From assembly GCF_035581345.1 (NCBI RefSeq), contig NZ_CP141608.1, positions 5,610,501-5,674,500 on the forward strand: a stretch of DNA of 64,000 nucleotides, in the 5' to 3' direction. Position numbers and translations under genes: made by a program. This document shows positions 37,188 to 45,727 of the stretch, in pieces. The stretch is from Pseudomonas sp. JQ170C. GTDB taxonomy: Bacteria; Pseudomonadota; Gammaproteobacteria; Pseudomonadales; Pseudomonadaceae. Under the pieces are notes generated by a model, which saw only the letters and a list, made by a program, of their open reading frames with translations, did no database searches and was not told the origin of the DNA. How positions within the stretch are numbered: position 1 is the first letter of the stretch; each line of letters opens with the position of its first letter.

Positions 37188-37639
37188 CCACGGACAGCCG
37201 CTACCTTGAATCGGTGCTGCACGGTGACATTCCCCTGACCCGCGAAATGGGCCTGCAGGTGCTCGACTGGGAACAGCAGCGCCTGCGCCTGCAGTTGCCG
37301 CTGGAGGCCAACGTCAATCACAAGAGCACCATGTTCGGCGGCAGCCTGTATTGCGCTGCCGTACTGGTCGGTTGGGGCTGGTTGCACCTGCGCCTGCGCG
37401 AGGCGGGGATCGACGATGGGCACATCGTCATTCAGGAAGGCCAGATCAGCTATCCGCTGCCGGTCACCGGCGCAGCCATCGCCGTGTGCGAGGCACCGGA
37501 GGAGAAAGTCTGGGAGCGCTTCGTCGCCACCTACCAGCGCCGTGGCCGGGCACGTCTGAACCTGCACACCCAGGTCAGCAACGCCGATAGCGATGAGGCC
37601 GCTGTCATGTTCAGCGGCCAGTACGTGCTACATCGTTGA
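37184..37639 (+). CDS. YiiD C-terminal-type thioesterase domain protein
   Basis: This 151-residue hotdog-fold protein matches the thioesterase domain at the C-terminus of E. coli YiiD (Thioesterase_put). The conserved stretch is VNHKSTMFGGSLYCAAVLVGWGWL. The acyl substrate is unknown. It is coupled to the dctD-like gene by an ATGA overlap, though a functional link is unclear. Its 3' end overlaps cysQ (convergent) by 12 bp. Confidence 0.82.
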   Translation: MTTDSRYLESVLHGDIPLTREMGLQVLDWEQQRLRLQLPLEANVNHKSTMFGGSLYCAAVLVGWGWLHLRLREAGIDDGHIVIQEGQISYPLPVTGAAIAVCEAPEEKVWERFVATYQRRGRARLNLHTQVSNADSDEAAVMFSGQYVLHR

Positions 37640-38455
37640 AGCCAATTGCAGCAGCCGCTCACGCCAGGGGGCGGCGGCAGGCAGGGCCAGGAAGAAGGGA
37701 TTGAGCAACGACTCGCGCGGCGGATAGACGAACACCTGGCCATCCAGACCCAGCACTTCGCCGCCCGCACCTTCCAGCACACCCTGGGCGGCGGCGGTGT
37801 CCCACTGCGACGTTGGCGCCAGGCGTGGATAGCAGTCGGCAGCCCCTTCGGCCAACAGGCAAAACTTCAGCGAGCTGCCGATATTGGCCAGCTCCAGCTC
37901 GCCCACCGCCGAACTCAGTCCAGCCAGCAAGGCTTCCTGCTGCGGGCTGGAATGGCGACGGCTGGCCACCACGGTAAAGCCTTGCCCCGCAGGCGGTGCC
38001 AGACGGACTTGAATAGCGTGCGGTGCGCCATCGGCCTCGGCGCACCAGGCGCCGATCCCCTGGCCACCGTAGTAGCAGCGGCCAGTGGTAGGAATCGCCA
38101 CGACCCCAAACACCACACGGCCTTGCTCGATCAGGGCGATATTGACGGTGAATTCCTCGGTGCCGGCGATGAACTCCTTGGTACCGTCCAGCGGATCAAC
38201 CAGCCACCAGCGCTGCCATTGCTGGCGCTCGCCGAGGGGGATCTCGCAGTCTTCTTCAGACAACACCGGGATCTGCGGGGCCAGTGCGCGCAAGCCTTTG
38301 GCGATCACCTCATGGGCGGCCAGGTCGGCTGCGGTAACCGGGGAATCATCGGCTTTGGACGTCACGGCAACATCCGCACGCCAGAACGGCAGGATGGCCT
38401 TGCCCGCCTGGCGAGCCAGCTCAACCACTGCCTGCATCAGTTGCACATCGGTCAT
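37628..38455 (-). CDS. cysQ: 3'(2'),5'-bisphosphate nucleotidase CysQ
   Basis: CysQ hydrolyses 3'-phosphoadenosine 5'-phosphate from sulfate assimilation to AMP. The 275-residue protein is an inositol-monophosphatase-fold enzyme with metal ligands in LSEEDC (67-68), DPLDGTKEF (87-95) and WDTAAAQGVLEGAGG near the C-terminus. It follows nudE with an ATGA overlap, so the two form an operon. Sulfur metabolism links it loosely to the ssu cluster. Confidence 0.95.
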   Translation of the reverse strand: MTDVQLMQAVVELARQAGKAILPFWRADVAVTSKADDSPVTAADLAAHEVIAKGLRALAPQIPVLSEEDCEIPLGERQQWQRWWLVDPLDGTKEFIAGTEEFTVNIALIEQGRVVFGVVAIPTTGRCYYGGQGIGAWCAEADGAPHAIQVRLAPPAGQGFTVVASRRHSSPQQEALLAGLSSAVGELELANIGSSLKFCLLAEGAADCYPRLAPTSQWDTAAAQGVLEGAGGEVLGLDGQVFVYPPRESLLNPFFLALPAAAPWRERLLQLASTM

Positions 38456-39018
38456 GCGCCGAACACTCCACGCTGGGTCAGCAGGTCACGCACCAGGTAC
38501 AACGCCGCCAGGGCGCGGCCTTCGGAAAACTGCGGGTGCTGGGCCAGGGCCGAGAGCTCGCGCAGGCTGACCTTGTCGACACGCATCGGCTCGGGCTCAT
38601 CGCCTTCCAGACGCTCTTCATACAGGTCGGAGGCCAGTACCACCTGGATCTTCTGGCTCATGTAGCCCGGCGACAGGGAAAGCTCCGTCAGGTGCTCCAG
38701 TTGGCGGGCGCCAAAACCGGCTTCTTCCTTGAGCTCGCGGTCGGCGGCAGCCAGTACATCCTCACCCGGCTCGATCAGGCCCTTGGGCAGTGACAGCTCG
38801 TACTCGTCGGTCCCGCCGCAGTACTCTTCGACCAGCACCGCATGTTCACTGTCGAGCATCGCCACGATCATCACTGCACCATACCCGTTACCGCGCCCCA
38901 CCAGCCGCTCATAGGTGCGCTCGTTGCCATTGGCAAAGCGCAATTGCACAGCCTCGACCCGGAACAGGCGGCTGCTGGCGACAATCTCGCGAGAGAGAAC
39001 GGTGGGTTTCTGGCGCAT
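38452..39018 (-). CDS. nudE: ADP compounds hydrolase NudE
   Basis: NudE is a Nudix hydrolase acting on ADP-ribose, Ap3A and NADH. The 188-residue protein has the complete Nudix box G80-X5-E-X7-REL-EE-G (LIEPGEDVLAAADRELKEEAG). AAGGAGC lies before ATG 39018. It is the first gene of the nudE-cysQ pair, the usual Pseudomonas order with yrfG divergent. Confidence 0.95.
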   Translation of the reverse strand: MRQKPTVLSREIVASSRLFRVEAVQLRFANGNERTYERLVGRGNGYGAVMIVAMLDSEHAVLVEEYCGGTDEYELSLPKGLIEPGEDVLAAADRELKEEAGFGARQLEHLTELSLSPGYMSQKIQVVLASDLYEERLEGDEPEPMRVDKVSLRELSALAQHPQFSEGRALAALYLVRDLLTQRGVFGA

Positions 39019-39098
39019 GGGGCGGCTCCTTGGCGTGAACGGGTTACTATACCGTGGCTTGCCCGGCCACCGCTGCCCTGACTGTCCGAGAATTTCAT

Positions 39099-39761
39099 AT
39101 GCCCGTTTTAGCCTGGTCCACCATCGACACCGTACTGCTGGACATGGACGGCACCCTGCTGGACCTGCATTTCGACAACCACTTCTGGCTCGAACACCTG
39201 CCCCAGCGCTACGCCGACCTGCACGGCATCAGCCGAGCCATGGCCGAGCTTGAAATGCAGCCGTTGTTCGAGCAGCACGCGGGCTCCCTGAACTGGTACT
39301 GCCTGGACTTCTGGAGCCGCGAGCTGAACCTGTCGGTGCGGGACCTGAAGCTGGAAACCGCTCATCTGATCGCCTTGCGCCCGGACGCCGACACCTTTTT
39401 GCAGGCGATCAAACAGGCCGGCAAGCGGGTGATCCTGATCACCAATGCGCACCGCGATTCGTTGTCGTTGAAATTGGAGAGGGTTGAGCTGGCGCCCTAC
39501 TTCGAGCGCCTGATCAGCTCCCACGATTACGGGTACCCCAAGGAAAACCCGCAGTTCTGGGACGCCTTGCAAGCGGATATCGACTTTGAGCCGAGCCGCA
39601 GTCTGTTTATCGACGACACCCTGTCGATTCTGCGCAGTGCCCGCGACTTCGGCGTGGCGCACCTGCTTGCGGTGCGCCAGCCAGACAGCCGCAAAGGGCC
39701 GCGTGATACCGAAGAGTTCGCCGCCGTGGAGGACTACCGGACGCTGCTCGAGGGGCTTTGA
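39099..39761 (+). CDS. yrfG: GMP/IMP nucleotidase YrfG (HAD superfamily)
   Basis: The 220-residue protein is a HAD phosphatase with DMDGTLLDLHFDN (nucleophile Asp15, Asp17), LITNAHR (motif II) and FIDDTLSIL (motif IV). The divergent nudE-yrfG arrangement and the family segments fit YrfG, which dephosphorylates GMP and IMP. It is convergent with the LysM protein, separated by 3 bp. Confidence 0.93.
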   Translation: MPVLAWSTIDTVLLDMDGTLLDLHFDNHFWLEHLPQRYADLHGISRAMAELEMQPLFEQHAGSLNWYCLDFWSRELNLSVRDLKLETAHLIALRPDADTFLQAIKQAGKRVILITNAHRDSLSLKLERVELAPYFERLISSHDYGYPKENPQFWDALQADIDFEPSRSLFIDDTLSILRSARDFGVAHLLAVRQPDSRKGPRDTEEFAAVEDYRTLLEGL

Positions 39762-39764
39762 TAC

Positions 39765-40205
39765 TTACTCGGGAATACGCAGGCTCTGGCCCGGGTAGAT
39801 CTTGTCCGGGTGCTTGAGCATCGGTTTGTTGGCTTCAAAGATCTTGTTGTACAGGTTGGCATTGCCATACACGGCCAGTGAAATCGCGCTCAGGGTGTCG
39901 CCTTTCTTGACTACCACAAAGCGCGCTGCGGCCACGACCGGGCCGGTCACGGTGATCTGGTCGTCGACTTCAGCGACACCGGCAATGTTGCCCAGCGCCA
40001 GGAGGATCTTTTCTTTCTCTTCCTGGCTGGCCACCTCGCCGGTCACCGTCACCTTGTCGCCATCGACCGTGGCCTTGATGTTCGGATTCCCGAGGCCAAC
40101 CGCTTCCACATGCTTTTGCAATTGCTCACTGGCATTGGCATTACCCGGTGTCAGCAGGTCGATGATTTTCTCACCGGCCTCTTTGATGAAACTGAAAATG
40201 CTCAT
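39765..40205 (-). CDS. lysM: BON and LysM domain protein (YgaU/LysM, K+-binding Kbp type)
   Basis: This 146-residue protein has a BON domain (about 25-88, IKATVDGDKVTVTGEVASQEEKEKILLALG) and a C-terminal LysM (about 97-145, VVVKKGDTLSAISLAVYG...IYPGQSLRIPE). The size and order equal E. coli YgaU/Kbp, a cytoplasmic potassium-binding protein. No signal peptide is seen. ATG 40205 is preceded by AAGGAGAG. The LysR gene lies divergently 84 bp away. Confidence 0.92.
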   Translation of the reverse strand: MSIFSFIKEAGEKIIDLLTPGNANASEQLQKHVEAVGLGNPNIKATVDGDKVTVTGEVASQEEKEKILLALGNIAGVAEVDDQITVTGPVVAAARFVVVKKGDTLSAISLAVYGNANLYNKIFEANKPMLKHPDKIYPGQSLRIPE

Positions 40206-40289
40206 ACCGCTCTCCTTGGTGATGAATCTCGGAGCCTGCAGTCTAGGACAGGTTAGAATGCTTCGCCTGCTTTGCGCCGTGGACCGACG

Positions 40290-41177
40290 ATGGACATCAA
40301 ACAGCTCAAATTCCTCATCGCGCTTGATGAAACCCGACACTTCGGCCAGGCCGCAGCCCGTTGCCACGTGACCCAACCGACGCTGTCGATGCGCCTGCGC
40401 AACCTGGAACAGGAACTCGACCTGGCCCTGGTCAACCGTGGCCAGCGCTTTGAAGGCTTTACCGCCCAGGGCGAGCGTGTGCTGGCCTGGGCCCGCTCGG
40501 TGATGGCGGCCTACGACGGCCTGCACGCCGAAGCCGCTGCCTGCCGCGGCCACCTGGTCGGCAACCTGCGAATGGGCGTGGTGCCGTTGTCGAGCTTTGA
40601 TCCGCTGCCGTTGCTGCAACGCCTGCATGAGCGTCATCCGGAGCTGAACTTCGAGCTCAGCGCCCTGAGCTCCGAGCAGATCCTGGAGCAGCTCACCAGC
40701 AATCGACTGGACCTGGGCGTGTCTTACCTGGAGCGCCTGGACAACGAGCGTTTCCTGTCCCTGCCCCTTGGCGAGACACGCATGGGCCTGCTGTATGACC
40801 CAGATCACTTTCAGTTCGACGATCAGCCCTTAAGCTGGCAAGCACTGACCGAACTGCCGCTGGGCCTGCTCACCGCCGGCATGCACTTTCGCCAGTCGAT
40901 CGACCACAACTTCAACAGCCGGGGCCTGGAACCACGGCTGTTGCTGCAGACCGACGCCGTCCATCAGTTGGTGCAGTCGGTAAAAGGCGGCCTGTGCTGC
41001 GCGATCATGCCGCTGGCTGCAGGCCTTGAAGTGCTGACCGAACGGCTGCGCCTGCAACCCATCGAACAGGCCAGCACCCTCGCGCCACTGGGCCTGATCA
41101 TGCGCCGCACGGCGCCGCGCTCGGCATTGGCCGAAGCATGCCTGGCCGAATTCCAGGCCCTGCACAGCGGTGCGTGA
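40290..41177 (+). CDS. LysR-family transcriptional regulator
   Basis: The 295-residue protein has an N-terminal winged HTH (MDIKQLKFLIALDETRHFGQAAARCHVTQPTLSMRLRNLE) and a periplasmic-binding-protein-like effector domain (about 90-295). It is upstream of fdhD, 92 bp ahead on the same strand, and may control the formate dehydrogenase-like pair, though its own regulation target and effector are unknown. Confidence 0.9.
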   Translation: MDIKQLKFLIALDETRHFGQAAARCHVTQPTLSMRLRNLEQELDLALVNRGQRFEGFTAQGERVLAWARSVMAAYDGLHAEAAACRGHLVGNLRMGVVPLSSFDPLPLLQRLHERHPELNFELSALSSEQILEQLTSNRLDLGVSYLERLDNERFLSLPLGETRMGLLYDPDHFQFDDQPLSWQALTELPLGLLTAGMHFRQSIDHNFNSRGLEPRLLLQTDAVHQLVQSVKGGLCCAIMPLAAGLEVLTERLRLQPIEQASTLAPLGLIMRRTAPRSALAEACLAEFQALHSGA

Positions 41178-41269
41178 TCGACGCCATCTATCAAGGCATC
41201 AGCATTAGCGATTAGACGATACCCGAGCGCAAGCCTAGGCTTAAACCAGACCTGCCGCCGGTATCTCCA

Positions 41270-42106
41270 ATGACCACAAAACCTCCGGCCTGCGCCGCGT
41301 CCGCCTCCCTGACTGCGCCCGCGGCCAGCAACCGCTACGACTATATCCACCTGACCGATGACAGCCAGGCCAGCACCGCGCTGGCCGAAGAAGTCGCCCT
41401 GGCCATTGCCTATAACGGCATCAACCAGGCGGTGATGCTGGTCAGCCCGACCGACCTTGAAGACTTCATCGTCGGCTTCAGCATCGGCAGCGGCATCATT
41501 GCCTCCCCCGACGACATTTATGACGTGAAGCTCAGCGGCCGGGGTTCGGCCATAAGCGCAGAGGTGGAAATCGCCAGTCGCGCGTTCTGGAACCTGAAGA
41601 ACCAGCGCCGCCAATTGGCCGGTACCAGTGGCTGCGGCCTGTGCGGGGTGGAAGCCCTTGAGCAGGCCTTGCCGGAGTTGAATGTCTTGCCCGGGGCGCC
41701 GCTGCCCCCGGCACACTGGCTCGACGGCCTGCGCCAGCGCATCGACGCTTTCACGCCCCTTGGCCAGCACTGCGGTGCGGTGCATGCGGCGCTGTTCATG
41801 AACGATCAGGGCGAATTGCTGATGGGCCGCGAAGACATCGGCCGGCACAACGCCCTGGACAAGCTGATCGGCGCCCTGCTGCGCCAGCACCTGCGCCTGG
41901 ACGGCGGCCTTGCCATCGTCACCAGCCGCTGCAGCCTGGAGCTCATCCAGAAAGTCCTGCGTGCCGGCATCCAGACCCTGGTCAGCCTCTCATCGCCCAC
42001 CGGCCTTGCCCTGCAATGGGCCCGCCGGCACAACCTCAACCTGATCCATCTGCCTAAACACAGTGCGCCACGGGTGTTCAGTCCCGTGCGGGAGAACCGA
42101 TCTTGA
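41270..42106 (+). CDS. fdhD: Formate dehydrogenase accessory sulfurtransferase FdhD
   Basis: FdhD delivers sulfur from IscS to the molybdenum cofactor of formate dehydrogenases. The 278-residue protein has the essential Cys122-X2-Cys125 in SGCGLCGVEAL and conserved GREDIGRHNALDKLIG. The TTG start of the molybdoenzyme gene overlaps its TGA stop, so the enzyme is probably the sulfurated client. Confidence 0.95.
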   Translation: MTTKPPACAASASLTAPAASNRYDYIHLTDDSQASTALAEEVALAIAYNGINQAVMLVSPTDLEDFIVGFSIGSGIIASPDDIYDVKLSGRGSAISAEVEIASRAFWNLKNQRRQLAGTSGCGLCGVEALEQALPELNVLPGAPLPPAHWLDGLRQRIDAFTPLGQHCGAVHAALFMNDQGELLMGREDIGRHNALDKLIGALLRQHLRLDGGLAIVTSRCSLELIQKVLRAGIQTLVSLSSPTGLALQWARRHNLNLIHLPKHSAPRVFSPVRENRS

Positions 42107-44439
42107 GCCTGCATCACCAAGCCGACCAGAAGCCTGTCCCGCGCTACAAACCCTACAACGGTGCCGCCGGCGGCTGGGGTGCCCTGCGCAGCGTCGCCCA
42201 GGCCTGGATCGGTAGCGACAACGCGCTCAAGAACATCCGCGCCCTGCTCAAGACCAACCAGAACGGCGGCTTCGACTGCCCGGGCTGCGCCTGGGGCGAC
42301 TCGCCGGAAAGCGGCATGGTCAAGTTCTGCGAGAACGGCGCCAAGGCGGTGAACTGGGAAGCCACCAAGCGCCGTGTCGACGCGGCATTCTTCGCCCGCC
42401 ACAGCGTGACCTCGCTGCTGGCCCAGAGCGACTACTGGCTCGAATACCAGGGGCGGCTGACCGAACCGATGGTCTATGACGCCGACACCGACCGCTATCG
42501 GCCCATCGACTGGGATGGGGCCTTCGCCCTGATCGCCAAGCACCTGCACAACCTTGCCAGCCCCGACCAGGCGGAGTTCTACACCTCCGGTCGCGCCAGC
42601 AATGAGGCGGCGTACCTGTACCAGTTGTTCGTCCGCGCCTTTGGCACCAACAACTTCCCCGACTGCTCGAACATGTGCCACGAGGCCAGCGGCGTTGCCT
42701 TGGGCCAGAGTGTCGGGGTCGGCAAAGGCACCGTGACGTTCGATGACTTTGAACACGCCGAGGCCATTTTCGTCTGGGGCCAGAACCCTGGCACCAACCA
42801 CCCGCGCATGCTCGAACCACTGCGCGAGGCGGTAAAACGTGGCGCCCAGGTGGTGTGTATCAACCCGCTCAAGGAGCGTGGCCTGGAGCGCTTCCAGCAT
42901 CCTCAACACCCGCTGGAGATGCTCACCAACGGCGACCGCCCCACCAACACCGCGTACTTCCGCCCGGCCCTGGGTGGCGACATGGCGGTGCTGCGCGGCA
43001 TGGCCAAGTTCCTCTTGCAGTGGGAGCGCGAAGCCCAGGCCAGCAACGCGCCGGCGGTCTTTGATCACGACTTCCTCAACCAGCACACCCAGGGTGTGGA
43101 CGCCTACCTGGCGGCCGTTGACGCAACGCCGTGGGATCAGATCGAAAGCCAGTCGGGCCTCAGCCTTGCCGAGATCGAGCAGGCTGCGCGCATGTACTGC
43201 AAGGCCAGCAAAGTCATCATGTGCTGGGCCATGGGCATCACCCAGCACCGGCATTCGGTAGCGACCATCCAGGAAATCGCCAACCTGATGCTGCTGCGCG
43301 GCAACCTTGGCGCACCCGGCGCCGGCCTGTGCCCCGTGCGTGGCCACAGCAACGTCCAGGGCGACCGGACCATGGGCATCAACGAACGCCCGCCAGTGGC
43401 CCTGCTCGATGCCCTGGAGCGCCGCTTCGACTTCAAGGTGCCACGCCACAATGGCCACAACACCGTGGAAGCCATCGGCGCCATGCTCGCCGGCCAGGCC
43501 AAGGTATTCATCGGCCTGGGCGGCAACTTCGCCCAGGCGACACCCGACACCGAACGTACCGCCCAGGCCTTGCGCAGCTGTGAGCTGACCGTGCAGATCA
43601 GCACCAAGCTCAACCGCAGTCATCTGGTTCACGGTAAACAGGCATTGATCCTGCCGTGCCTGGGCCGCACCGACATCGACCAACAGAGTGAAGGGCCACA
43701 GGCCGTCACGGTGGAAGACTCGTTCAGCATGGTCCACGCCTCCAACGGCCAGTTGCAGCCGCTTTCGCGGCAGATGCGCTCGGAGCCTGCGGTGATCGCT
43801 GGCATCGCCTCCGCGACGCTTGGCACCGCACCGGTGGACTGGAACTGGCTGGTGGCTGACTACGGGCGTATCCGCGACCTGATCAGCGATACCATTCCCG
43901 GCTTCGACAATTTCAACCAGCGCCTGGAGCACCCGGGAGGCTTTTACCTGGGCAACAGCGCCGGCCAGCGCCAGTGGAAGACCGCCAGCGGCCTGGCCAA
44001 CTTCAAGGCCAACGGCCTGCCAGACGATCTGCTCCATGAGCGGGTGCGCGCCACCGGCCAGATACCGGACCTGATCATGCAGTCGATGCGCTCCCATGAT
44101 CAGTACAACACCACCATCTATGGCCTGGATGACCGCTACCGCGGGGTCAAGGGCCAGCGCAATGTGCTGTTCGCCAACGAAGCCGACATCATCCGCCTGG
44201 GCTTTCACCCGGGGCAGAAGGCCGATATCGTTTCGTTGTGGAGCGATGGCCGCGAGCGTCGGGTCAAGGGCTTCACCCTGCTGGCGTTCGATATCCCGGC
44301 GGGCCAGGCAGCGGCGTATTATCCAGAGGTGAATCCGCTGGTGCCGCTGGAGAGTGTCGGCGATGGCAGCCACACCCCGACCTCGAAATTCGTGGCGATC
44401 AAACTGGAAGCGGCCAGCGACAACGCCCGCATCCTCTGA
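42103..44439 (+). CDS. FdhF/YdeP-family molybdopterin oxidoreductase
   Basis: The 778-residue enzyme belongs to the bis-MGD formate-dehydrogenase-alpha-like family of E. coli YdeP. A short N-terminal cluster Cys59-X2-Cys62 (DCPGCAWGD), a Mo-ligand-type Cys192 in NMCHEASG, and MGITQHRHSVATIQEIANLMLLRGNLG are visible. It has no classic N-terminal [4Fe-4S] ferredoxin motif of four cysteines. YdeP-type enzymes in E. coli are tied to acid resistance; the substrate is unknown. It starts with TTG, overlapping the fdhD TGA (TTGA), with a GGGAGAAC ribosome site. Confidence 0.88.
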   Translation: MSLHHQADQKPVPRYKPYNGAAGGWGALRSVAQAWIGSDNALKNIRALLKTNQNGGFDCPGCAWGDSPESGMVKFCENGAKAVNWEATKRRVDAAFFARHSVTSLLAQSDYWLEYQGRLTEPMVYDADTDRYRPIDWDGAFALIAKHLHNLASPDQAEFYTSGRASNEAAYLYQLFVRAFGTNNFPDCSNMCHEASGVALGQSVGVGKGTVTFDDFEHAEAIFVWGQNPGTNHPRMLEPLREAVKRGAQVVCINPLKERGLERFQHPQHPLEMLTNGDRPTNTAYFRPALGGDMAVLRGMAKFLLQWEREAQASNAPAVFDHDFLNQHTQGVDAYLAAVDATPWDQIESQSGLSLAEIEQAARMYCKASKVIMCWAMGITQHRHSVATIQEIANLMLLRGNLGAPGAGLCPVRGHSNVQGDRTMGINERPPVALLDALERRFDFKVPRHNGHNTVEAIGAMLAGQAKVFIGLGGNFAQATPDTERTAQALRSCELTVQISTKLNRSHLVHGKQALILPCLGRTDIDQQSEGPQAVTVEDSFSMVHASNGQLQPLSRQMRSEPAVIAGIASATLGTAPVDWNWLVADYGRIRDLISDTIPGFDNFNQRLEHPGGFYLGNSAGQRQWKTASGLANFKANGLPDDLLHERVRATGQIPDLIMQSMRSHDQYNTTIYGLDDRYRGVKGQRNVLFANEADIIRLGFHPGQKADIVSLWSDGRERRVKGFTLLAFDIPAGQAAAYYPEVNPLVPLESVGDGSHTPTSKFVAIKLEAASDNARIL

Positions 44440-44461
44440 CAGACTGGCTGTACTTCAGACA

Positions 44462-44496
44462 CAAAAAAAGGCCCTGGCAGCGATGCCGGGGCCTTG
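44462..44496 (+). terminator. Terminator of the fdhD-molybdoenzyme operon
   Basis: AAGGCCC and GGGGCCTT form an imperfect stem over a GGCAGCGATGCC inner stem-loop, followed by TGTCTC. The T run is weak, so this is a moderate call. Confidence 0.55.
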
Positions 44497-44654
44497 TCTC
44501 AAGTAAGCTCAGACAGCCAAAAACCAAGAAAGTTTCATAGTCAAAACAGTAACTTAGCGAATTGTGTACAACTCGTGTTACTCGTCGGATTTCCGTTGCC
44601 AGCCCCCCCTCGCCAGCCTCAGGATCGCCTCGTCATCCCTATGAGGCTCTCTTG

Positions 44655-45131
44655 ATGAAGTACTCCTCGATACTGTTGTTGTCTCTCGGCCTGCTCAGTG
44701 GCGTTGCCTCGGCAGGTGGCACCACCGAAGCCGGTATTGGCGGCGCATTGGGTGGGGTACTGGGTTCGGTGGTCGGTCAGTCGATCGGCGGCAGCACCGG
44801 CTCGGCGATCGGTGCGGGTCTGGGCGGCGCGGCAGGCAGTGCCGTCGGCGCCGACAAACGCAGCCGTGGTGAAGCCGCCATCGGTGGCGCCCTGGGCGCA
44901 GCCGGCGGCAACGTGGTGGGCCGCAGCGTAGGCGGCACCTCCGGTAGCTACATCGGTGCAGCCGCAGGTGGTGGTGCCGGTGGTGCCCTGGGTAACTACA
45001 TGGGCAACAAGGCGGACGAAGAAGACGATCGCCGCTACCGCAACCGTGGCTATGACGACCGTCGTCACTACCACGACCGTGGCCACCACTACGGCCACCG
45101 CAAGCACAAGAAGCACTGGCGCCACCGCTAA
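44655..45131 (+). CDS. Glycine-zipper exported protein
   Basis: This 158-residue protein has a signal peptide (MKYSSILLLSLGLLSGVASA, cleavage after residue 20) followed by nearly continuous GxxxG repeats, e.g. GGALGGVLGSVVGQSIGG and GAGLGGAAGSAVG. These typify glycine-zipper proteins of the cell envelope. The tail is highly basic, Tyr/His/Arg-rich (RRHYHDRGHHYGHRKHKKH). Function is unknown. ATG 44655 is chosen because it gives a clean signal peptide. Confidence 0.85.
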   Translation: MKYSSILLLSLGLLSGVASAGGTTEAGIGGALGGVLGSVVGQSIGGSTGSAIGAGLGGAAGSAVGADKRSRGEAAIGGALGAAGGNVVGRSVGGTSGSYIGAAAGGGAGGALGNYMGNKADEEDDRRYRNRGYDDRRHYHDRGHHYGHRKHKKHWRHR

Positions 45132-45156
45132 GGGCGCCTTCGGCTGAATATGTGCC

Positions 45157-45585
45157 TTAGCCTTGAAGACGTACCAGCGCTGCCTGAAGCCCTTCAGGTA
45201 GCGCTACAGGGCGTCCCGAGGCGCGTTCGACGAACACCTGCACCACCTTCCCCGCCGCACAGGCCTGCACCTCTCCTGCCTTGAACAACGCCACCTGATA
45301 CTCCACCGAACTGCCGGCAAGACGCGCAACGCGCAGGCCCACTTCGAGGGTGTCGGGAAACGCTGGCAACGCAAAAAAATCCGCTGCCGAGCTGACCACG
45401 AACCCCATCACCTCACCGTCCTGAAGATCCAGGCCGGCGTGCTGCTGCAAGAACCCCTGAATCGTCGTATCGAAATAGGCATACACCGTGGCGCCGGCGA
45501 TAAAGCCGTTGAGGTCGCTGTCTTGCCAGCGCGTGAGGATGGGTTGCAGATGGGGGTAGTCGTGGCGTTGGGGGGATTCGGACAT
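45157..45585 (-). CDS. Acyl-CoA thioesterase-like hotdog protein
   Basis: The 142-residue protein matches the 4-hydroxybenzoyl-CoA thioesterase / YbgC type of hotdog fold: WQDSDLNGFIAGATVYAYFDT is the substrate/catalytic loop (TRWxDxDxxGH-like with Asn-Gly-Phe in place of the usual Gly-His), followed by a beta-rich body. A thioester substrate is not predictable. Confidence 0.85.
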   Translation of the reverse strand: MSESPQRHDYPHLQPILTRWQDSDLNGFIAGATVYAYFDTTIQGFLQQHAGLDLQDGEVMGFVVSSAADFFALPAFPDTLEVGLRVARLAGSSVEYQVALFKAGEVQACAAGKVVQVFVERASGRPVALPEGLQAALVRLQG

Positions 45586-45608
45586 GACGGCTCCTCGTCA
45601 TTGAGATC

Positions 45609-45669
45609 AGCGGGCTTGCCCCGCGATAGCGGTGCGTCTGAGATACCGCTATCGCGGGGCAAGCCCGCT
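45609..45669. repeat. REP palindrome F (perfect 25-bp arms)
   Basis: AGCGGGCTTGCCCCGCGATA plus GCGGT (45609-45633) is perfectly complementary to 45645-45669 around an 11-bp loop. Confidence 0.92.
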
Positions 45670-45680
45670 CCTGCAAAGCA

Positions 45681-45706
45681 AAAAGCCGCCCCTGGGGGCG
45701 GCTTTT
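45681..45706. terminator. Bidirectional terminator of pckA
   Basis: AAAAGCCGCCCC and GGGGCGGCTTTTT form a 12-bp stem around a 1-2 nt loop. It lies 21 bp after the pckA stop on the minus strand. Confidence 0.9.
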
Positions 45707-45727
45707 TCGTTTCACGCGGGCTTCAGC

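Noticed and set aside
41806..44373. 855-codon minus-strand frame opposite the molybdoenzyme
   Set aside because: It is an antisense shadow caused by high GC3. The plus-strand protein has clear cofactor-binding motifs and coupling to fdhD.
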